From Ascaris suum (lineage: Eukaryota; Nematoda; Chromadorea; Rhabditida; Ascarididae), in the NCBI GenBank assembly GCA_013433145.1, contig CM024182.1, positions 2,590,501 through 2,654,500 on the forward strand: DNA of 64,000 bases, read 5' to 3'. This document shows positions 1 to 51,953 of this stretch, one piece after another. The notes below the pieces were generated by a model that was not told the DNA's origin, ran no database searches, and saw only the letters and a list, made by a program, of their open reading frames with translations. The position numbers were made by a program, and so were the translations under genes. Every line of letters begins with the position of its first letter. Position 1 is the stretch's first letter.

Positions 1-1659
1 CACGCTGTGATATGTTGTTATAGATGAATGCAGAATGTGATAGGATTCTGATTTTAACAAGAATAAACAAATACTTTCATATGCCTAGGGAATTTTATTT
101 GGTCTTTTGCAAACTATTGCAGAAACGATGGAGGCATCTGAAAATGATGAAGAATTTTGATTTTGATGAAGGGTGTGCTATGCTCCTTTTAACGTTTTAC
201 AGAAAAAATTTGCATATCAATCAAAAAAAAAACTCGTTTCTCCGATGCTTTCTATTATTTCTATGACGGTCAACGAGGTACTAGAAGATGTTCGTGAGAT
301 CTTTGATAATATTCCACTTTTATAGTGGATATGATCATATTCTTTATTTATTTCTAAGAACAATCGTTTCCTTCTTATGTCTTTTCTGCTCTTTGGAGGC
401 ATATCTCTAAATACTCATATCATGTTCGGAGCACCCATATTCGGAGATATTTTAGTATATATATTTTAGTGGGCAACACCAGAATTATTATAAAGGATAG
501 ATGAGAGATTACCTCGAAGAAACTTATAGGTGAAGACGCATCCGCTTCAAGCGTAAAAATACTTTATTGGATTGACTTGATGTTCAAATTGTGTTTATTT
601 AGCGCACGCTGACAATGAAATTGATGTTATTTTATTGCTAGTGGAATAAACTGCATAAAGCGGAGAAGTAATAAATGCTTACTTTTTATAGCTCTATCAA
701 ACGACTGCCAGCCCCTCGGTGGCGAGCATTATGGAACCGCAATGTTTAGAACTTTCCCTTATGAATCATGGAATCCGAACATTTTAAATCTCTAATTCCA
801 AAATAATCAATTAGGCATAATCTATAATATGATCATAGGAAAGAATTGGATGTGATGAGTTTCAAATGCGCGGAACCTATAGCCTGAAATTGGGAGCTTT
901 GCGTAAACGCTCAATTTCCTTTCACATTCCTTACACCTTCTACAACTTGATCACATTCAATTCGCATGTGTTGCATTGTAAGCGAAGAGAGGTTTTAAAA
1001 AGAAATTATTTCTCAATGTAATTAAATAAACCTGATGATGCTTAGAGCTCCGATATGTTGTTCAACAGCTAATCATTGGCTATTTGTCCGATGAAATAGT
1101 AAATTTTTTAATAAATTTAAATTGGTGACTTTACTATTAATTTAAATTTTAAAAAAAAAGAATAAATTTAATAAATTGATGACTTTATTATTGTTAATAA
1201 ACAATGTTTTTATGTTCTTGTTCAGATTTTTTTCTCCCAGAAATGCAACCATTCGGAAGTAAATTCACCTGGAAATTATGAAGCTTATCTTTGCTAGAAT
1301 TTAATAAATTGAGGCATCGAGAAATTAAATAGGTCTGAATGAACAAAGACCTGATCATACACAATTCTTATTCCTATTTCTTGGTACTTCTGTATTCTCA
1401 ATGCATCAGTGTGTAGCCGTTTATTTTCGGTACATAAGAGCAAATAGGTAATAAATTTATTCATAGCGTCATATCTCAGCAATGGTAGATTGTTGGAAAA
1501 CGTCTGAAATGCATAAAGCATCTTTATTTTGTTTATATAAAGTTTTGTTTGCAAAATTACATGTCTATTGTAATGGAGTAAGTGCGCTTGATTTATACCT
1601 CTTTGTCATATTGTCGAGCATCTGCGATCGACTCAATAATCTACTATTAGTTATTTTAG
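1..1659. other. AT-rich stretch, no gene resolved
   Basis: No exon chain can be supported here. If the gene whose last exons start at 1660 is real, its upstream exons should lie here or left of the window. Isolated acceptor-like sites occur (for example tttttatag before position 692), but none gives a frame and donor that join phase-correctly to the exon at 1660. Confidence 0.4.
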
Positions 1660-3727
1660 GTCGTACGAAAGATATACCCAAAGAAGAAGAATTAATAGGA
1701 TTACAGTCGGCCACAGATTCACCACAACCATCTGATCCATTGATAGAGAGACGCAATTTAACAAGGAGAAGTGTCGTACATACGAATGGATTAGATGCAG
1801 AGATCACAGACCATATATGGCGACGAGCTCATTCGGTTAAATTTCAACCTTGTACATCAAGCAGTGGTCAGGTATGTAAAGTTGATTGCTAAGGAATCTA
1901 CTTATTGGTTTGCTGAAAATATTCAATTTTTCTTACAGTTGTTCCATAATGAAGTAATATCACTTAATAGAGTTGTGCTCGCAATAACCTGAATAGTCAT
2001 CATTGCTGTAAAGTAGGCATGTAAAAAAATTCCTAGGGTGCTTTAGACAAGCTATGATGAGGACAGGGTAGGATAGAACAGGAAACAAGGGGGCAAGGAA
2101 ATGAGAAGGGGCTCTCTGTCTAATGCTTTCACTTCAACAATTACTGATGACAGTATGGGGAAATTTGATTGATATAGTATGACTTCATATTACATACTGT
2201 CAGTGCCATGCTCTTAGGAGAGAGCGAAGATATCCCTGAAGCAATCACCTCTTGCCTGGACGGGGTTTCTCTATATTTGTTCACCTCGAATTTCAAACTT
2301 TATTTCGAGATAAATTTTTCTCAGTCGAACATTTTTTTTCCATATCCACATAGGTTGTTGCTAACCCCTATTTGGTCACCTTGTATTTGTTTAAGTTGGT
2401 TTACTTTTTGCTCAGTTTCATAGTCGATTCCAATACCCGTGTTGGATTCATTTCTCAGAACCCAAATAACAGTTTCCACGAAGATAGAAGAGGATAGAAA
2501 GACGATGTGCTTAAAATGCCTTCAGACGGAAATTTTAAGTGCAAATCACAATACAGATAAACTTTGCTTGATATTTCTTACAGTATTATCAATAACAGAA
2601 TATGAATTAAATTTCCTCAATTTACTATAACTAATTTATGAATTTATTTAGTTATTTGGACGCGAAACCTCAACTTATATTGCAATAGCTTTATTGATGT
2701 GCTTTCCCACTTATTGTTAATATTCGTTTTCACCAAAATTATATCGCTGTGATTCTTAGTTAAAATTGTCGCTTTATAAAATTCTCAAAATTTAGTCGCC
2801 ATTTCATTTGTTGAATTCTCCCAAATATGATGTCTAATTCTATAATTATAATTTAATGATAATATAATACTTTTTACACAGCGAAAATTGGTTATTTCAT
2901 TGAATGATATAATAAATTTCATCGGATAATAGTTTAGAATCCAATTTGAATGGTTGTATTTGAACTCGATACGATTGAAATGCAATGCGAATGCATTTGA
3001 TAGAGCGCTTGAAATTTTGCGCAATTCGCCTATTGTTACTATCGTTATATTTCTAAACGCGATCGATGAATTGTTAAGCATAGAATTCATAGTTGTTTCT
3101 TTTAAGTTTTTGAAAAATTGAAAACCTTTTTATGAGAAATGTATTGTTTGATCAAATGAAGTGTTGTAAAACTCCCTCGTAAATGGTATCAGGTTCCAAT
3201 TCACTCGATGATTCAACCTACACCTTTATTTCCTTTGAAAGACGTTAGACAAAGGTATGGCAAATATGACTCATGCATTTGGAACAGTTAACTATAGTTA
3301 TTCTTCATAATAGAGAACGTTAAATTAACAGCCTTAGCGAGATTTACGCACTGATGCATATGTATCTGTTGACTGAATGGACGCTGTAGTTCTTGCTCTT
3401 ATGACGAATCTTTAGACAACAGTCTAAATAAAATTAATTCCTTATTTTATAGCAATAACAGTGGGAAAAACTTTCCCTTTTGGAAAGGGAGTTTTCGATT
3501 TTCGAAGAGATAAACCAACTTCCTCTTAATGCCTTAATTTTTATTGCTTTAATTGAGCATAATTTTAGTTGTCTTATGTTCGTAAAATCAGTGATGTAAC
3601 TGGTCTACGATCATCGATTCGCTATAATCCACCGCCACTCGTATTATCCAACAATAATATCCATAATCGAGCACAAACAATACAAAATGGCAATATTTCG
3701 TCGTTTCGAACGAATGAATTTGTATAA
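1660..3727 (+). CDS. 3' end of an unrecognised gene; two exons; possible PDZ-binding C-terminus
   Basis: Two exons join in frame: 1660-1871 (acceptor ttattttag, donor CAG|gtatgt) and 3569-3727 (acceptor aattttag, stop TAA at 3725-3727). The first exon enters with one base of a codon owed from upstream and ends on a codon boundary; the second starts on one. The encoded tail is about 120 residues, hydrophilic and rich in Ser, Asn, Arg and Pro, with no membrane segment or recognised domain. It ends in T-N-E-F-V, an acidic-x-hydrophobic C-terminus that fits a class III PDZ ligand. This suggests the cytoplasmic tail of a channel, transporter or receptor, but that is inference. The upstream exons were not found. 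An AATAAA lies at 4129-4134. Confidence 0.45.
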
Positions 3728-6700
3728 ATATTTAAAATGATGGAAAGTTTTTTTTTTCTTCAAAAATTGCTTTTATATATCTGTCAATATTTTATGACTA
3801 ATTTATTGGACATATGATAATATGCGGAAAATATGCTAATTTAATAATACTTTGAGATGCTAATTTTTGAGCACTTCATATGTTTAGGTTAAGCCGACAT
3901 CACCGATGATCTTTATGGAATTATTTGCTAAGAAACGAATTCATTTAAATCAGATTTTCTCCTCGAAAAATTTAGAACTATTCAGCATATGACAATGGAT
4001 TTATGCTTTAAAAAATTTAACACTTATTAGATGATCATTGCCTTTCGATTCATAGTATAATTTTTCTGCAATCTATTCATAAAATTTTTCGCAATTTTGA
4101 ATTTAAATTTCCTTTAATTTTTGTTTGAAATAAAGAAGAGCCACCTCTCGACTAATAAAATTTTGAGGAATTGAATTTCAAATAAATTGATGATATAGTA
4201 ATGGAATGTAATAAGGGTTCATTGTTTTGTTGTTTATTTTCTTGTTATTTTATACGAACGATCTCTATAATTCATTAAAATATTAATATTTTTGCTATAC
4301 GCTTTCTCTGTTTGTTTGTTTAATAATAAAACTATTAAGTTCACTAATGTGAATCTCGCCTTGTAAGCAAGTAGAGTACTCGTCTACAGTTCTTGAGGAC
4401 CGGTCCTAATCAAGTTGTCGTGGGGTATAAAATATTACTGTAACAATTTGCGGTCATATATAGAAGCTATACAAATTTGATGAATCAATGAATCAGCCTG
4501 TGGTTCAATTAAATGTCAATGAATTTGATGAGCTGCTGAATTATTGAGCAGAATTAAGTTGAGAACTTTTCCAACTCTTTGATGTTTGAAGTTGTTTGAT
4601 TGATTGCTTGTTAAATGAGCTAAATTCTTATATTAATAGAAGTGAACTGAAGCATAGATTATTGATTTCGTATATTTCCTATACTTAAGAATAGCGGAAC
4701 GAAACTATCAGTTCCTCATTCATAGAGACCAATAGAAAACATGCAACCTGTGGATGTTTACCATTATTATTTTGTATGTGCATCATGTGCTTTGAAATTA
4801 GAGATTAAAAAATATACATGTGGTTGAGTGATTATATGCCGAATATGATGAGTTTCATATCTCTACGAAGTAACGGAAGGAAATATTGATTCCTGCTGTT
4901 GTTTTTGTTGTGGAAAAGAAAAAGAAAAGAGATCTTCTCGTTGATAAACTTTGTATGTACTGTACCATTATGGCCAGGTTTTCGTGCTATATTCTTTAAG
5001 CGCTTTTAAAAATTAAAGCAGAAATCTTCCAATGTAAAGCTGCGGGTATCGGTGTCTAGCCTAAAGCCTCCGAGGTACGTTAGAGCCTAAAACAATCTAT
5101 ACCTGTTATTCAAGATTGTTATTGGTTTCTCTGGGCTCCTCTTGGATAATTTTTTTTTGTTTCAAACAGTTTACACTGTGTTTCAGACAGCATTCATTTT
5201 AAATTAGGAACAGCACAGTGAACACAGCTGATATGCTTGGTTCCTTGCCTATCGTGCAACACATCTTTGGTACTCTCTCTACCCTTGTGATAAAATTGAA
5301 CCTAGCAATTTGTCATCTATTAAGCGATGTTCGCCTTACATTATCATGGTCGAAAATAACTGTATGAGGTAGTATTACTGCATCTTAGTTACATTTATAT
5401 ATGTGGGATCGCATTTTGAGGGCGTTACATTTATGCGCATGTGGGCTATCACATCAAATAGGAATCTCATGTGCGAAGCCATGTCTGTGTTCATCTATCT
5501 AGTAGTCTAACTTGGTACCATTAAACCAGATTCACTGATTTCGGTGGTTACAACTTATGTCAGGGTATTCGTATTTCACATAATCCATTAATCTCGAAGA
5601 GAGGTATGCACACTCAAATCTGCCAAAACTTTATATTTAATTTGCTGAGGATAAATACAAGAAATGCTTATTATGCTAGGATCTGCAGCATGCTTCCTCA
5701 CATGCTATACAAGCACATTTCTCTAATCTCCCACTTTACATGCTCCCTTTACTCTAAAATTACGACACTTTTCATTAAACCTTGAAGACACGCCTTTGTG
5801 CGTTGATGAGCTCTAAAGCTTCTAAGAAGTTGTATTCGAAGAAAAGCCCGTTGAGGCACCCGTGCTGAAACATTTGTGCGTAGACTAAGTGACGGAAAAT
5901 TTAGATTTTCAGCTCAAAAAGGTGAAGCATCTAATATACTTTCATAGAATGCACGTGAAGAAACGGGACCGATAAGGTGATAAGGTTGGCCGGAAATTAT
6001 TGATTTCGATGGAGGTGATCCCGCACTAGTTTCTTCGTTGAATTCCTTTGCAGAGTCGTCGACGATCGCTTATTGACAGCTACTAGGAAAGTGCTCTTCT
6101 TCAATCGTGATAGCTAGTTTATAGCCACCGTCATATCAATTCTGTTAAATATGATGCCTCTTTTCACAAACGGGCACCGACCTTCTCTAATTTCGTATTG
6201 TCAGCATCACTTTTTTGACTGCTAGCGACATGCTGCAGGCGCGCAAATTCAAAGGAAAAGAAGAAAGACCCGTAACGGTTATTCCGGAGAAATAAATATT
6301 GCAAAAATATGAGATATTTTTCAAGGGGTTGACATTGGTGATGCCAAGGAAGGAAGAATAAGAAGAGAAACAGAGAGGCGTAACGGGTTTTTTTTTTTAA
6401 TATGAAGAGTATAAAACGATCACCTAATATAGGATGGTAATCTATAAAGCGGATCGCTCCGCTACGATCAAATTTTAATCCTAAACTTCAACTCATTAAT
6501 AATATCTAAGTCCTCTCAAATTGGAAAAAAAATTAGAATTTAAAAAAATTTCTACGTTCATTACAATAGTTTCTCAACGTTTGCAAAGTGATTTCAATGA
6601 TTGGAAATTAATAGAACGAAATATAATATTCGTTCGTCGGAATTTCTTCTTATAACTCAATGATAGTTGATTAATTGCGTTGCAATATGAAACTATGATA

Positions 6701-7084
6701 TGAGTAATGAAAAAAAAAATTTTTTTTTTTGCATTTATAATCGTTATTAGAAGTTTTTTATAGATTCAAATTTAATGATGCGTATATTATAGTTGGAAAC
6801 TACTAGCATAAAGATCTTTTTTTTGTTTTGTTTTAGCTTTATTTATATACTCTTGACTAAATTCATTTTCTCGAAGAAATATTCGTCTAGCCATTTTTCG
6901 TTTTTATTTATTCATAGCTAAATGCATTGCAATAAACAAGAGAAATACTTGCCAATGTTGTTAATATTGTATTCTATAGTCATAAAAGTTATGTATATTT
7001 TATGGCATCATTAACAATTTAAATTAATTATTAAAGGATGGAGCGGGGAAGAGGATGGGGATGGAGTATTCGCTCATAAGATAT
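3728..7084. other. Intergenic region without recognised gene
   Basis: This stretch lies between the end of the tail-encoding gene and the end of gdh-1. No open frame with convincing splice sites was seen on either strand. Positions about 5030-6250 are less AT-rich than the flanks and could hold a decayed gene or repeat copy, but no family is recognisable. A candidate gdh-1 poly(A) signal (TTTATT on the + strand) is at 6903-6908. Confidence 0.4.
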
Positions 7085-12813
<5,729 letters not shown>

Positions 12814-14136
12814 GCCTATCGCAGTCTACAAAGGAGGCATTTGAAAATTCATTGAAGCATCGGGTCATACTTAGTGCAGAAGTTCCATCTCTCTATATCC
12901 CATCTCTGAGAATAATCCTAAAAATTTCTACACTTTTAGAATGCGTCTAATGCAAGGAGACGACTATGTGGACCAAAAATATCTCACATTTTTATCCATT
13001 CATTTTGCCATATTATATTGCATCCAACACCATTTCATAGTTGGACAATTCGACAAATTTTACTTCCCCTCCTAATAAACCTTCCACCTATGCCAGTGTC
13101 AACAGTACGACACCGAATAAAGCACTTAGCCAGCCAGATACCGATAGGAAACTTGGGTCCAAGTTGGGGATGCGAAGTCGAGTAAACCGACCTTGGAGAG
13201 CGTCAGCCTCAACAATGATTTCATCAATTTAATACTAGCGGCTATCGATGTATATAAATGCAAATGATATAACAATTGATAGGAAATAATGTACAAATTA
13301 TTTCAATAGCATCTTTCACGATATACTATTTACTTAATAAAAGGCCTATGAAAATGTCTACAATCGATATATTACCTCGAAAATGTTAAAGCACCAATCG
13401 TGATAATTTCCAAATAAGCAGATAAGATCAATTTGATCGGAATATCACAGACAATTTATACAACAAAATTAATCTGTACAATAGAATAATTTATGAAATA
13501 TTATTCGATAAATTGCTATAAGTTTTTGTTAAGAGACGATATTGTTTTCAATAAAACTCCATTCTAAATGAAAATGAATGGATGCTAAATATACATTATA
13601 CTATTCATTTTTGTATATTTATTCATAAATTTTGCTGAATAATTTGCATAAATTCATCGAAATGAATATAGCAATAAACAATAGAAAGATGAAAGAAATG
13701 AAAATATACCGAACGATAAATTTTTATATATTTTAAATTCATATAATAGAGATTGAATTTATTGAGCTCATGCACTTATAAATGATTAAATATATTAAAT
13801 TTAACGGTAAATCTATAATATCAAATTTGATATAAACTACAATAAGTGAATTAGACGATAATGATGGCAAAAGGGGATGCAGAAAATATTCCTCTTAATT
13901 TTGTGTTACGATATGTTTTTTTTTGCACATTTTGGAATAAACCCCCGAAGGTGTTAATTGAACGGAATAGATATCGCCACAAGTTATTTCAATCACATAT
14001 CTATTTGAATGATTTTCAAGCAAAACTATATTCCCTTCTCTTTATCTTCCTCTTTTAAGCTATTATTTCGAGGAAATGCATCGCAATTTGATGGAAACAA
14101 CTCAATAAACTTTCCGCTAATAAACCATGAAAGGTG
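12814..14136. promoter_or_regulatory. Divergent intergenic region between gdh-1 and the preferred INTS5 start
   Basis: About 1.3 kb separates the gdh-1 ATG from the preferred INTS5 first exon on the other strand. It should hold both promoters if that start is right. No TATA box or other element can be assigned with confidence. A patch at about 13040-13228 is richer in GC and coding-like on the minus strand (see findings); the rest is AT-rich. Confidence 0.35.
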
Positions 14137-40341
<26,205 letters not shown>

Positions 40342-40425
40342 CCTTTTCAGTGCATAGATCTCTACTGACATATGCAGGATGGAAATTAGGTGCGATTCTT
40401 TATGCTGCTGAAGTGCTTATTCACT

Positions 40426-40431
40426 AATAAA
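40426..40431 (+). terminator. Poly(A) signal of INTS5
   Basis: AATAAA 85 nt after the TAA stop of the last INTS5 exon; a good distance for a nematode cleavage signal. Confidence 0.6.
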
Positions 40432-40771
40432 AGTATTTGAAGCTTTTGCAGGGAGACGTAAGCCGCTTCACTGACTCGTGCAGGCTGGTTATTCAACGTA
40501 ATATTGCCCGGCTTGGTGCTTTGTTTCCCTTCTTTTGATCGAAGAGTCGCCCGAAGCAGTGGGATAATATTTTTGATGCACTCACTGCATTTACCTGCGT
40601 TTGTGTTTTCATCTCCTTGTTATTTAATGCTCCATCATTCGTGCATAAAACGACTGTAGTTACTGATTATTGCTAATTTAATGGTGGAAGGGACAAGGGA
40701 TATACTAATTTCACTCTGATAATGAGAGATACTGAAGGTATTAATTAATAGAATCGATGGGGCTATTTAGT

Positions 40772-40776
<5 letters not shown>

Positions 40777-40854
<78 letters not shown>
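40777..40854. repeat. (TA)n array
   Basis: About 78 bp of TA dinucleotides about 350 bp beyond the INTS5 poly(A) signal. Confidence 0.95.
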
Positions 40855-40856
<2 letters not shown>

Positions 40857-41034
40857 ACATTCAGTGGGGAGCATTAAAACGAGAGGAATGTTTTGTTTGT
40901 ATAGTGATGAAGTGGTAGTGAGATCTCATTCTGTTAAGATCTGTTTGTTAGATCGGTTAACGCCTATTACACTTTCGTTGTTCTCTTATTGATGAATGGA
41001 TGCTGCTTTGCGTTACTAACCTGAATATGATCAT

Positions 41035-41280
41035 TTAAGTGCCTGTAGAGTGCTTCTTGTGGATGTTAACAGGATGTGACACCTTCTGGAAGTACACGTC
41101 TAGAAACCCGATGTGAATGGTCTCATTGTCGCCTTTCCGGACGATCCCTTCCGAGGTTATTTTTTTGAAACGGTTTTTTTGCCGCAACCAGTCTTTGGGA
41201 TGTGTTCCGGTTTTTTCTGGCACAAAGTTTTGGCAACAGTCATTGTAATTGGCGCCTTCATTTTTTTTAATCCAGCTCAC
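41035..41280 (-). other. Unassigned coding-like ORF (81 codons)
   Basis: An open frame on the minus strand ends in TAA after a hydrophilic, Lys/Asn/His-rich stretch. It is less AT-rich than its flanks. It has no ATG near its left end (its first plausible codon is GTG) and an in-frame TAG lies just upstream, so alone it is not a normal eukaryotic gene. It may be a terminal exon entered through an acceptor such as ctatgtgag, a transposon fragment, or chance. No family is recognised. Confidence 0.25.
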
Positions 41281-43320
41281 ATAGAAAGATGACTATATAA
41301 ACTTAACCATTAATCTTGCTATGACTCTAAGCGATATTGGCGGAAAGTGAAGAAAGCAAAATTACAAATTGTCATCGGGTATGCTTCATGCTTGTCTCAC
41401 CTATTATGTTGCAAATTTCGTGGATATAGGCAATGAGTATGCTAAAAGACGCAATACACAGTCGAGCATTTTGAGTAGAGTTGAAATAAAGCCGGATCCT
41501 GTGTTTCATCACTCATTCATTGACTTACTAAGGATTCTGTTGCAATTAAAACAATGAAAACGCAATTACGGGATCATCCACAACGACGATATACGTTGTA
41601 ACCAGTAGCAGAAAGGTGGAATTGCAGGTAACTCACCTGTAAAACTGCACCATATTTCTATACTTCAAGTATAAGGAATAAAGTATTTCATGCACTACTG
41701 TAAATATGCGAATCGAATAAGTTAAGGTGAATGTAGTTGTAAGTGAAAAATTGCGTCAAGTATTACAAATCAAGTTGTTGTGTGGATATACAAGTGTGGT
41801 TACATGTAAGGAACAGTGTTAGGAAAATAAGGTATGTGTGAAATTTTATCGATGCACCTTATCGTGCCAGCTAGCTGCGCCAAAATGCTCAGGAGGTATT
41901 ATGCAACTTAAATTCGACAAGATCTAGAGACATTTTGGAAGCGCAACCACAACGGCCGAAATCGAGAAAAGAACACCCTGGCTCCGGCATGACCAGGACT
42001 TGATCATATACCCGAGCTTGACTTTTTATTCAATCAGAGCCACCTTATATGTTGGAGCCGTCCAGTTTATTGCCAATACTCGATTACTAAGGGCAGCGGG
42101 TATCGATAGACTTAGATGCCGGTGGTATGACCAATGGTCACTCGACGACCAGAAATGAATCAATCAAGCAAGTCCAAACCTTCCGGTTTTGTGGAATGTG
42201 GAATGTTTTATACATCTTTGTCTTTCATGACTGTATAGCGTGACCTTCCACCGGCATATCTCAAAGTCTTCCACTATCGATAAAAGGAATTTAGAATTTA
42301 GATGCAGTTCATCGTTATCACAAAAATAAATTCCGCTGATATTTCGAACAAATTTTACAAGCATCGCATACTGTGTGACACGTACTCCCACATTTCCAAA
42401 TCGCAATTTTCAAGTCCTCACTTAAGAACGGAAGTGCCCGCAAACTCAACTTCACTCTTTTCATGTAGAAATCTTACGGGGATCATCCCAACGCTGCTTA
42501 TTTCTGTGTCGATCACTCATCAAACCTGTGAGCACTCGTTGAAATTAAATGCAATGTCATTCTTTATATCCAAAGCAATATGAGGTATGAGGTAATATAT
42601 CAAATCATTCGGCCTCCAATGATCAACTCCTGAGACAAGAGAAATCCCAAGGGAATTTCCCCGTTGAATAATTCTTCGGCCACTGATAAACTTTTTCTCT
42701 ATGCAAATATTAACTGATAAACGTTTCAAAATTTTAGCGATTTATTGAGTTCCGTTAACATAACACTGAACAAGTCCGATAAAATTTCAAAGCTCAAGCA
42801 ATAACAGACAATAACAAGTAACTTCATAACAAGGGCCCTTCAAATAAAAAACGTCGGCGACTACCGCATATCACTTCCCAATAAATTCCGTCTACTTTAT
42901 TAAGAATGCCGATGAAAAAGAGTAATATCGACCCATACACGCATATACAACCACCCATCCCTCGTTCTGTTCACTGAGTTAGCTCTACTACCCCTTTCCA
43001 AAACATATAAAAAATTAGGCTCGATAAATTCTTCAATCCCATACAATTAAGACCGACCAAAGCGCAATAACTGACCTCAGCATTCAATGAACTAACCAAA
43101 TCGACCCACCTCAACGCAACACCTGACCGCAGCACTTGATACATCAACAAAGTATGTCATACCCAATAGAACAATATTGTTCGTTTGTTCCCACCACGCT
43201 CCCCATGCCTCGGTCTCCTCGCAGCGATTACGAAGTCGCTCTTAAGCAACTGAATTTCCAGAAAGTGGGTGGATGGGGACGAACGAAAGGGTCAACAGTT
43301 CAACTACCTTAAGCAAAACA

Positions 43321-49650
<6,330 letters not shown>

Positions 49651-50238
49651 TATTCGTCGATTTGAAACGAATATATACGAATTTCGACGCAGTACACGTA
49701 AATGAACTCAGTGTTATTGCGCTAATTCCTGAAATTTAATAATAGTTAATTAAAGGTAATAAAACAATAATTGCGCCTGAGGTAACCGTGCAAAAAAAGA
49801 GAAATACCGCTGGGATCGTTCAGTGGTGGGCGAATTCCATTGAATCGATATACTGTGTGGTTAATTGAAATGCCAACTTATAAGGCATTTATGTAATGAA
49901 ATGATCATCAAATTTGAAAGGTGAGTCTTATGAAAAGGAGAGGGGGTGGGATGAATTCTCCCTCCCCCCTTCCCAGCCAATTAGACCTGAGAATTGTGGG
50001 AAGAAGAATCTCCCTCTTTCTCCTCTTCACCCCTCCACTATGGTACAACCGCTATTATAAAAGTCCCGTCATTAAGTTTCTTACCGATCGCCTCGATCAC
50101 GAAACGATGGGCGCGCAGTGACTGCCGATGCAACTAGAAAAACATTTGTTGAATATGATGTAATCACATATTGAGATCCTATGGGTTCCCACTGAAAAAG
50201 CCTCAAACTAGGATGAGATGAAGGACGGTCCCATACTC

Positions 50239-50285
50239 CGAGGTGTCGCATGAGAGGAGCATAATTCGAGGTGTCTCATGAGAGG
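50239..50285. repeat. 19-bp imperfect direct repeat, spaced 28 bp
   Basis: Two copies of cgaggtgtcgcatgagagg (second copy has t for g) at 50239-50257 and 50267-50285. Confidence 0.7.
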
Positions 50286-51493
50286 GTACCATAAGAGTTA
50301 ATCATGGACCTTGTGGAAGTTCGAAGCCCATAAAAAGCTAATTTTCCAGGACTCTAAACATTTGCATACGTGGAAAAAAATGTCAGCGCGAATATAATTA
50401 ACCGTTACAAAATTTTACAAGAATTAAAATGATCGGAAATGAATGGATTCGAATACGAAATACGAGATCAAACAAAAAAAAAATTGTTTTCTAGGTCGAT
50501 TGAAAATTATTGAGAGGAGTATTTTTACTGCAACGATTTAGTGGTGAATAGATAAAATGTCTTATATTATGCTAGTAGAAATATTTGCAAAAAGAGAATA
50601 GAAATAAATACTCGAGAAAAAAAAACATATTTCATTTAGGTGATAACCCAATATCATATTGATAAAATCAAATATATTTTATCAGTAATTGTTGTAATCT
50701 TGCCAAATTCATTTGGAACTTTGCCAGAAAATTATACAACATTTTTTGCCATTTTTTTTCAAACGTAATGTTGCTCTATCATTCTCGAGAAGAATATTTT
50801 CATAGTATTCAATTGCTGCATAAGAAATCTGGATAAAATATCTCTCAATTTCAATTTATTCCATTATGAAATCTTCAACCACGACTAATCGCTCACCTGT
50901 TTTTTTTAATGAGCGATTCTAATTGTTTTGATTTCCGTTCAATTTAGAATATGCTTCATCGAGGTCTTGCCCTACCTGATCAGGTGTTCTCCGCCTGTTT
51001 ATTTCCTCTACCTGTCTTTATTTTATCATTTCATAGTTAACATGATACGTTATATTCGGAACGTTGTCTATAGAAAGTTGTGCACATTATGCCTTCATTA
51101 TTTTTCTTTCTTTATGCTAATTTAAAGATTCCTTTGTTAATTCCTCTATTTAATGCTTCAATACTAAACGATGATATTTTTCGTCGTGATGATAAGATAA
51201 TTCTGGATGAATGATAAAGTTATTAGTATTGTGCCATGTTTTACTGAAATTTGACATCCATTGTCCATATGGGAAAAGGTGGCAATATTTTTGCCTCGCG
51301 AATGATTGTGGAAATGACGTGAAATAGCGGTTTTGAGCAAATATGGGTTGCTTCGGGCAAGAAGTTTATATAATTCCACTAGTTATCCGATTTACAATAA
51401 GCTTTGAAGGAGGATGCAGGATATATTATCGGTTCCTAATACTTCCTTAGATATGATGTCCTAAAACATGGGTTTCTTTTATTTGGAGGGGGA

Positions 51494-51511
51494 GGGGGGG
51501 GGGGGGGGGGG
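51494..51511. repeat. Poly-G tract (18 bp)
   Basis: Longest G homopolymer in the window, upstream of RRP15, followed by a short GA run. Confidence 0.9.
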
Positions 51512-51953
51512 AGAGAGAAATTTAGATTTGCTTAGCGTCCAGAAATCATCTCAGAAGCATTACCAATAATGTCGAGTCACTTGGAGTTCTTCATGCTGTT
51601 TCACAGATTTTATTAGCTCTTGAAGTTCTAAGGGTATGACTACGCGCATAGTGCGACATGGCCAGATCAGCTTGGAAAAAAGTGATCAGAATTCTGGAAG
51701 AAGCCACAGATTGTCATCCAGTGGCCAAGGGCTCTATGTGTAGCTTCGTCGAGTGATGTGACTTCATCTGCCGAGTTTATTTCGCTGTATTTTTCCTTTC
51801 TGGTCCAAGTTGGCATCAAAGTCGGGACGAGATTGTCCGCATAGCGTAGGTCAGGTTTCCCGATTGTGATTTAATCACGATTCCATTGAAAGATCTCAAA
51901 AATCATGGGTAAGGTTTGAAGGTTTTCGTTCTCCTTAAAGCACAAATAACATG

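Larger units (their letters stand above)
40342..43320. other. Convergent intergenic region between INTS5 and DIMT1
   Basis: This holds the INTS5 3' UTR with AATAAA at 40426-40431, a (TA)n array at 40777-40854, an unassigned coding-like ORF (41035-41280, minus) and a candidate DIMT1 poly(A) signal on the minus strand at 42896-42901. Nothing else is recognised. Positions about 41840-42150 are slightly richer in GC but contain no supported exon. Confidence 0.5.
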
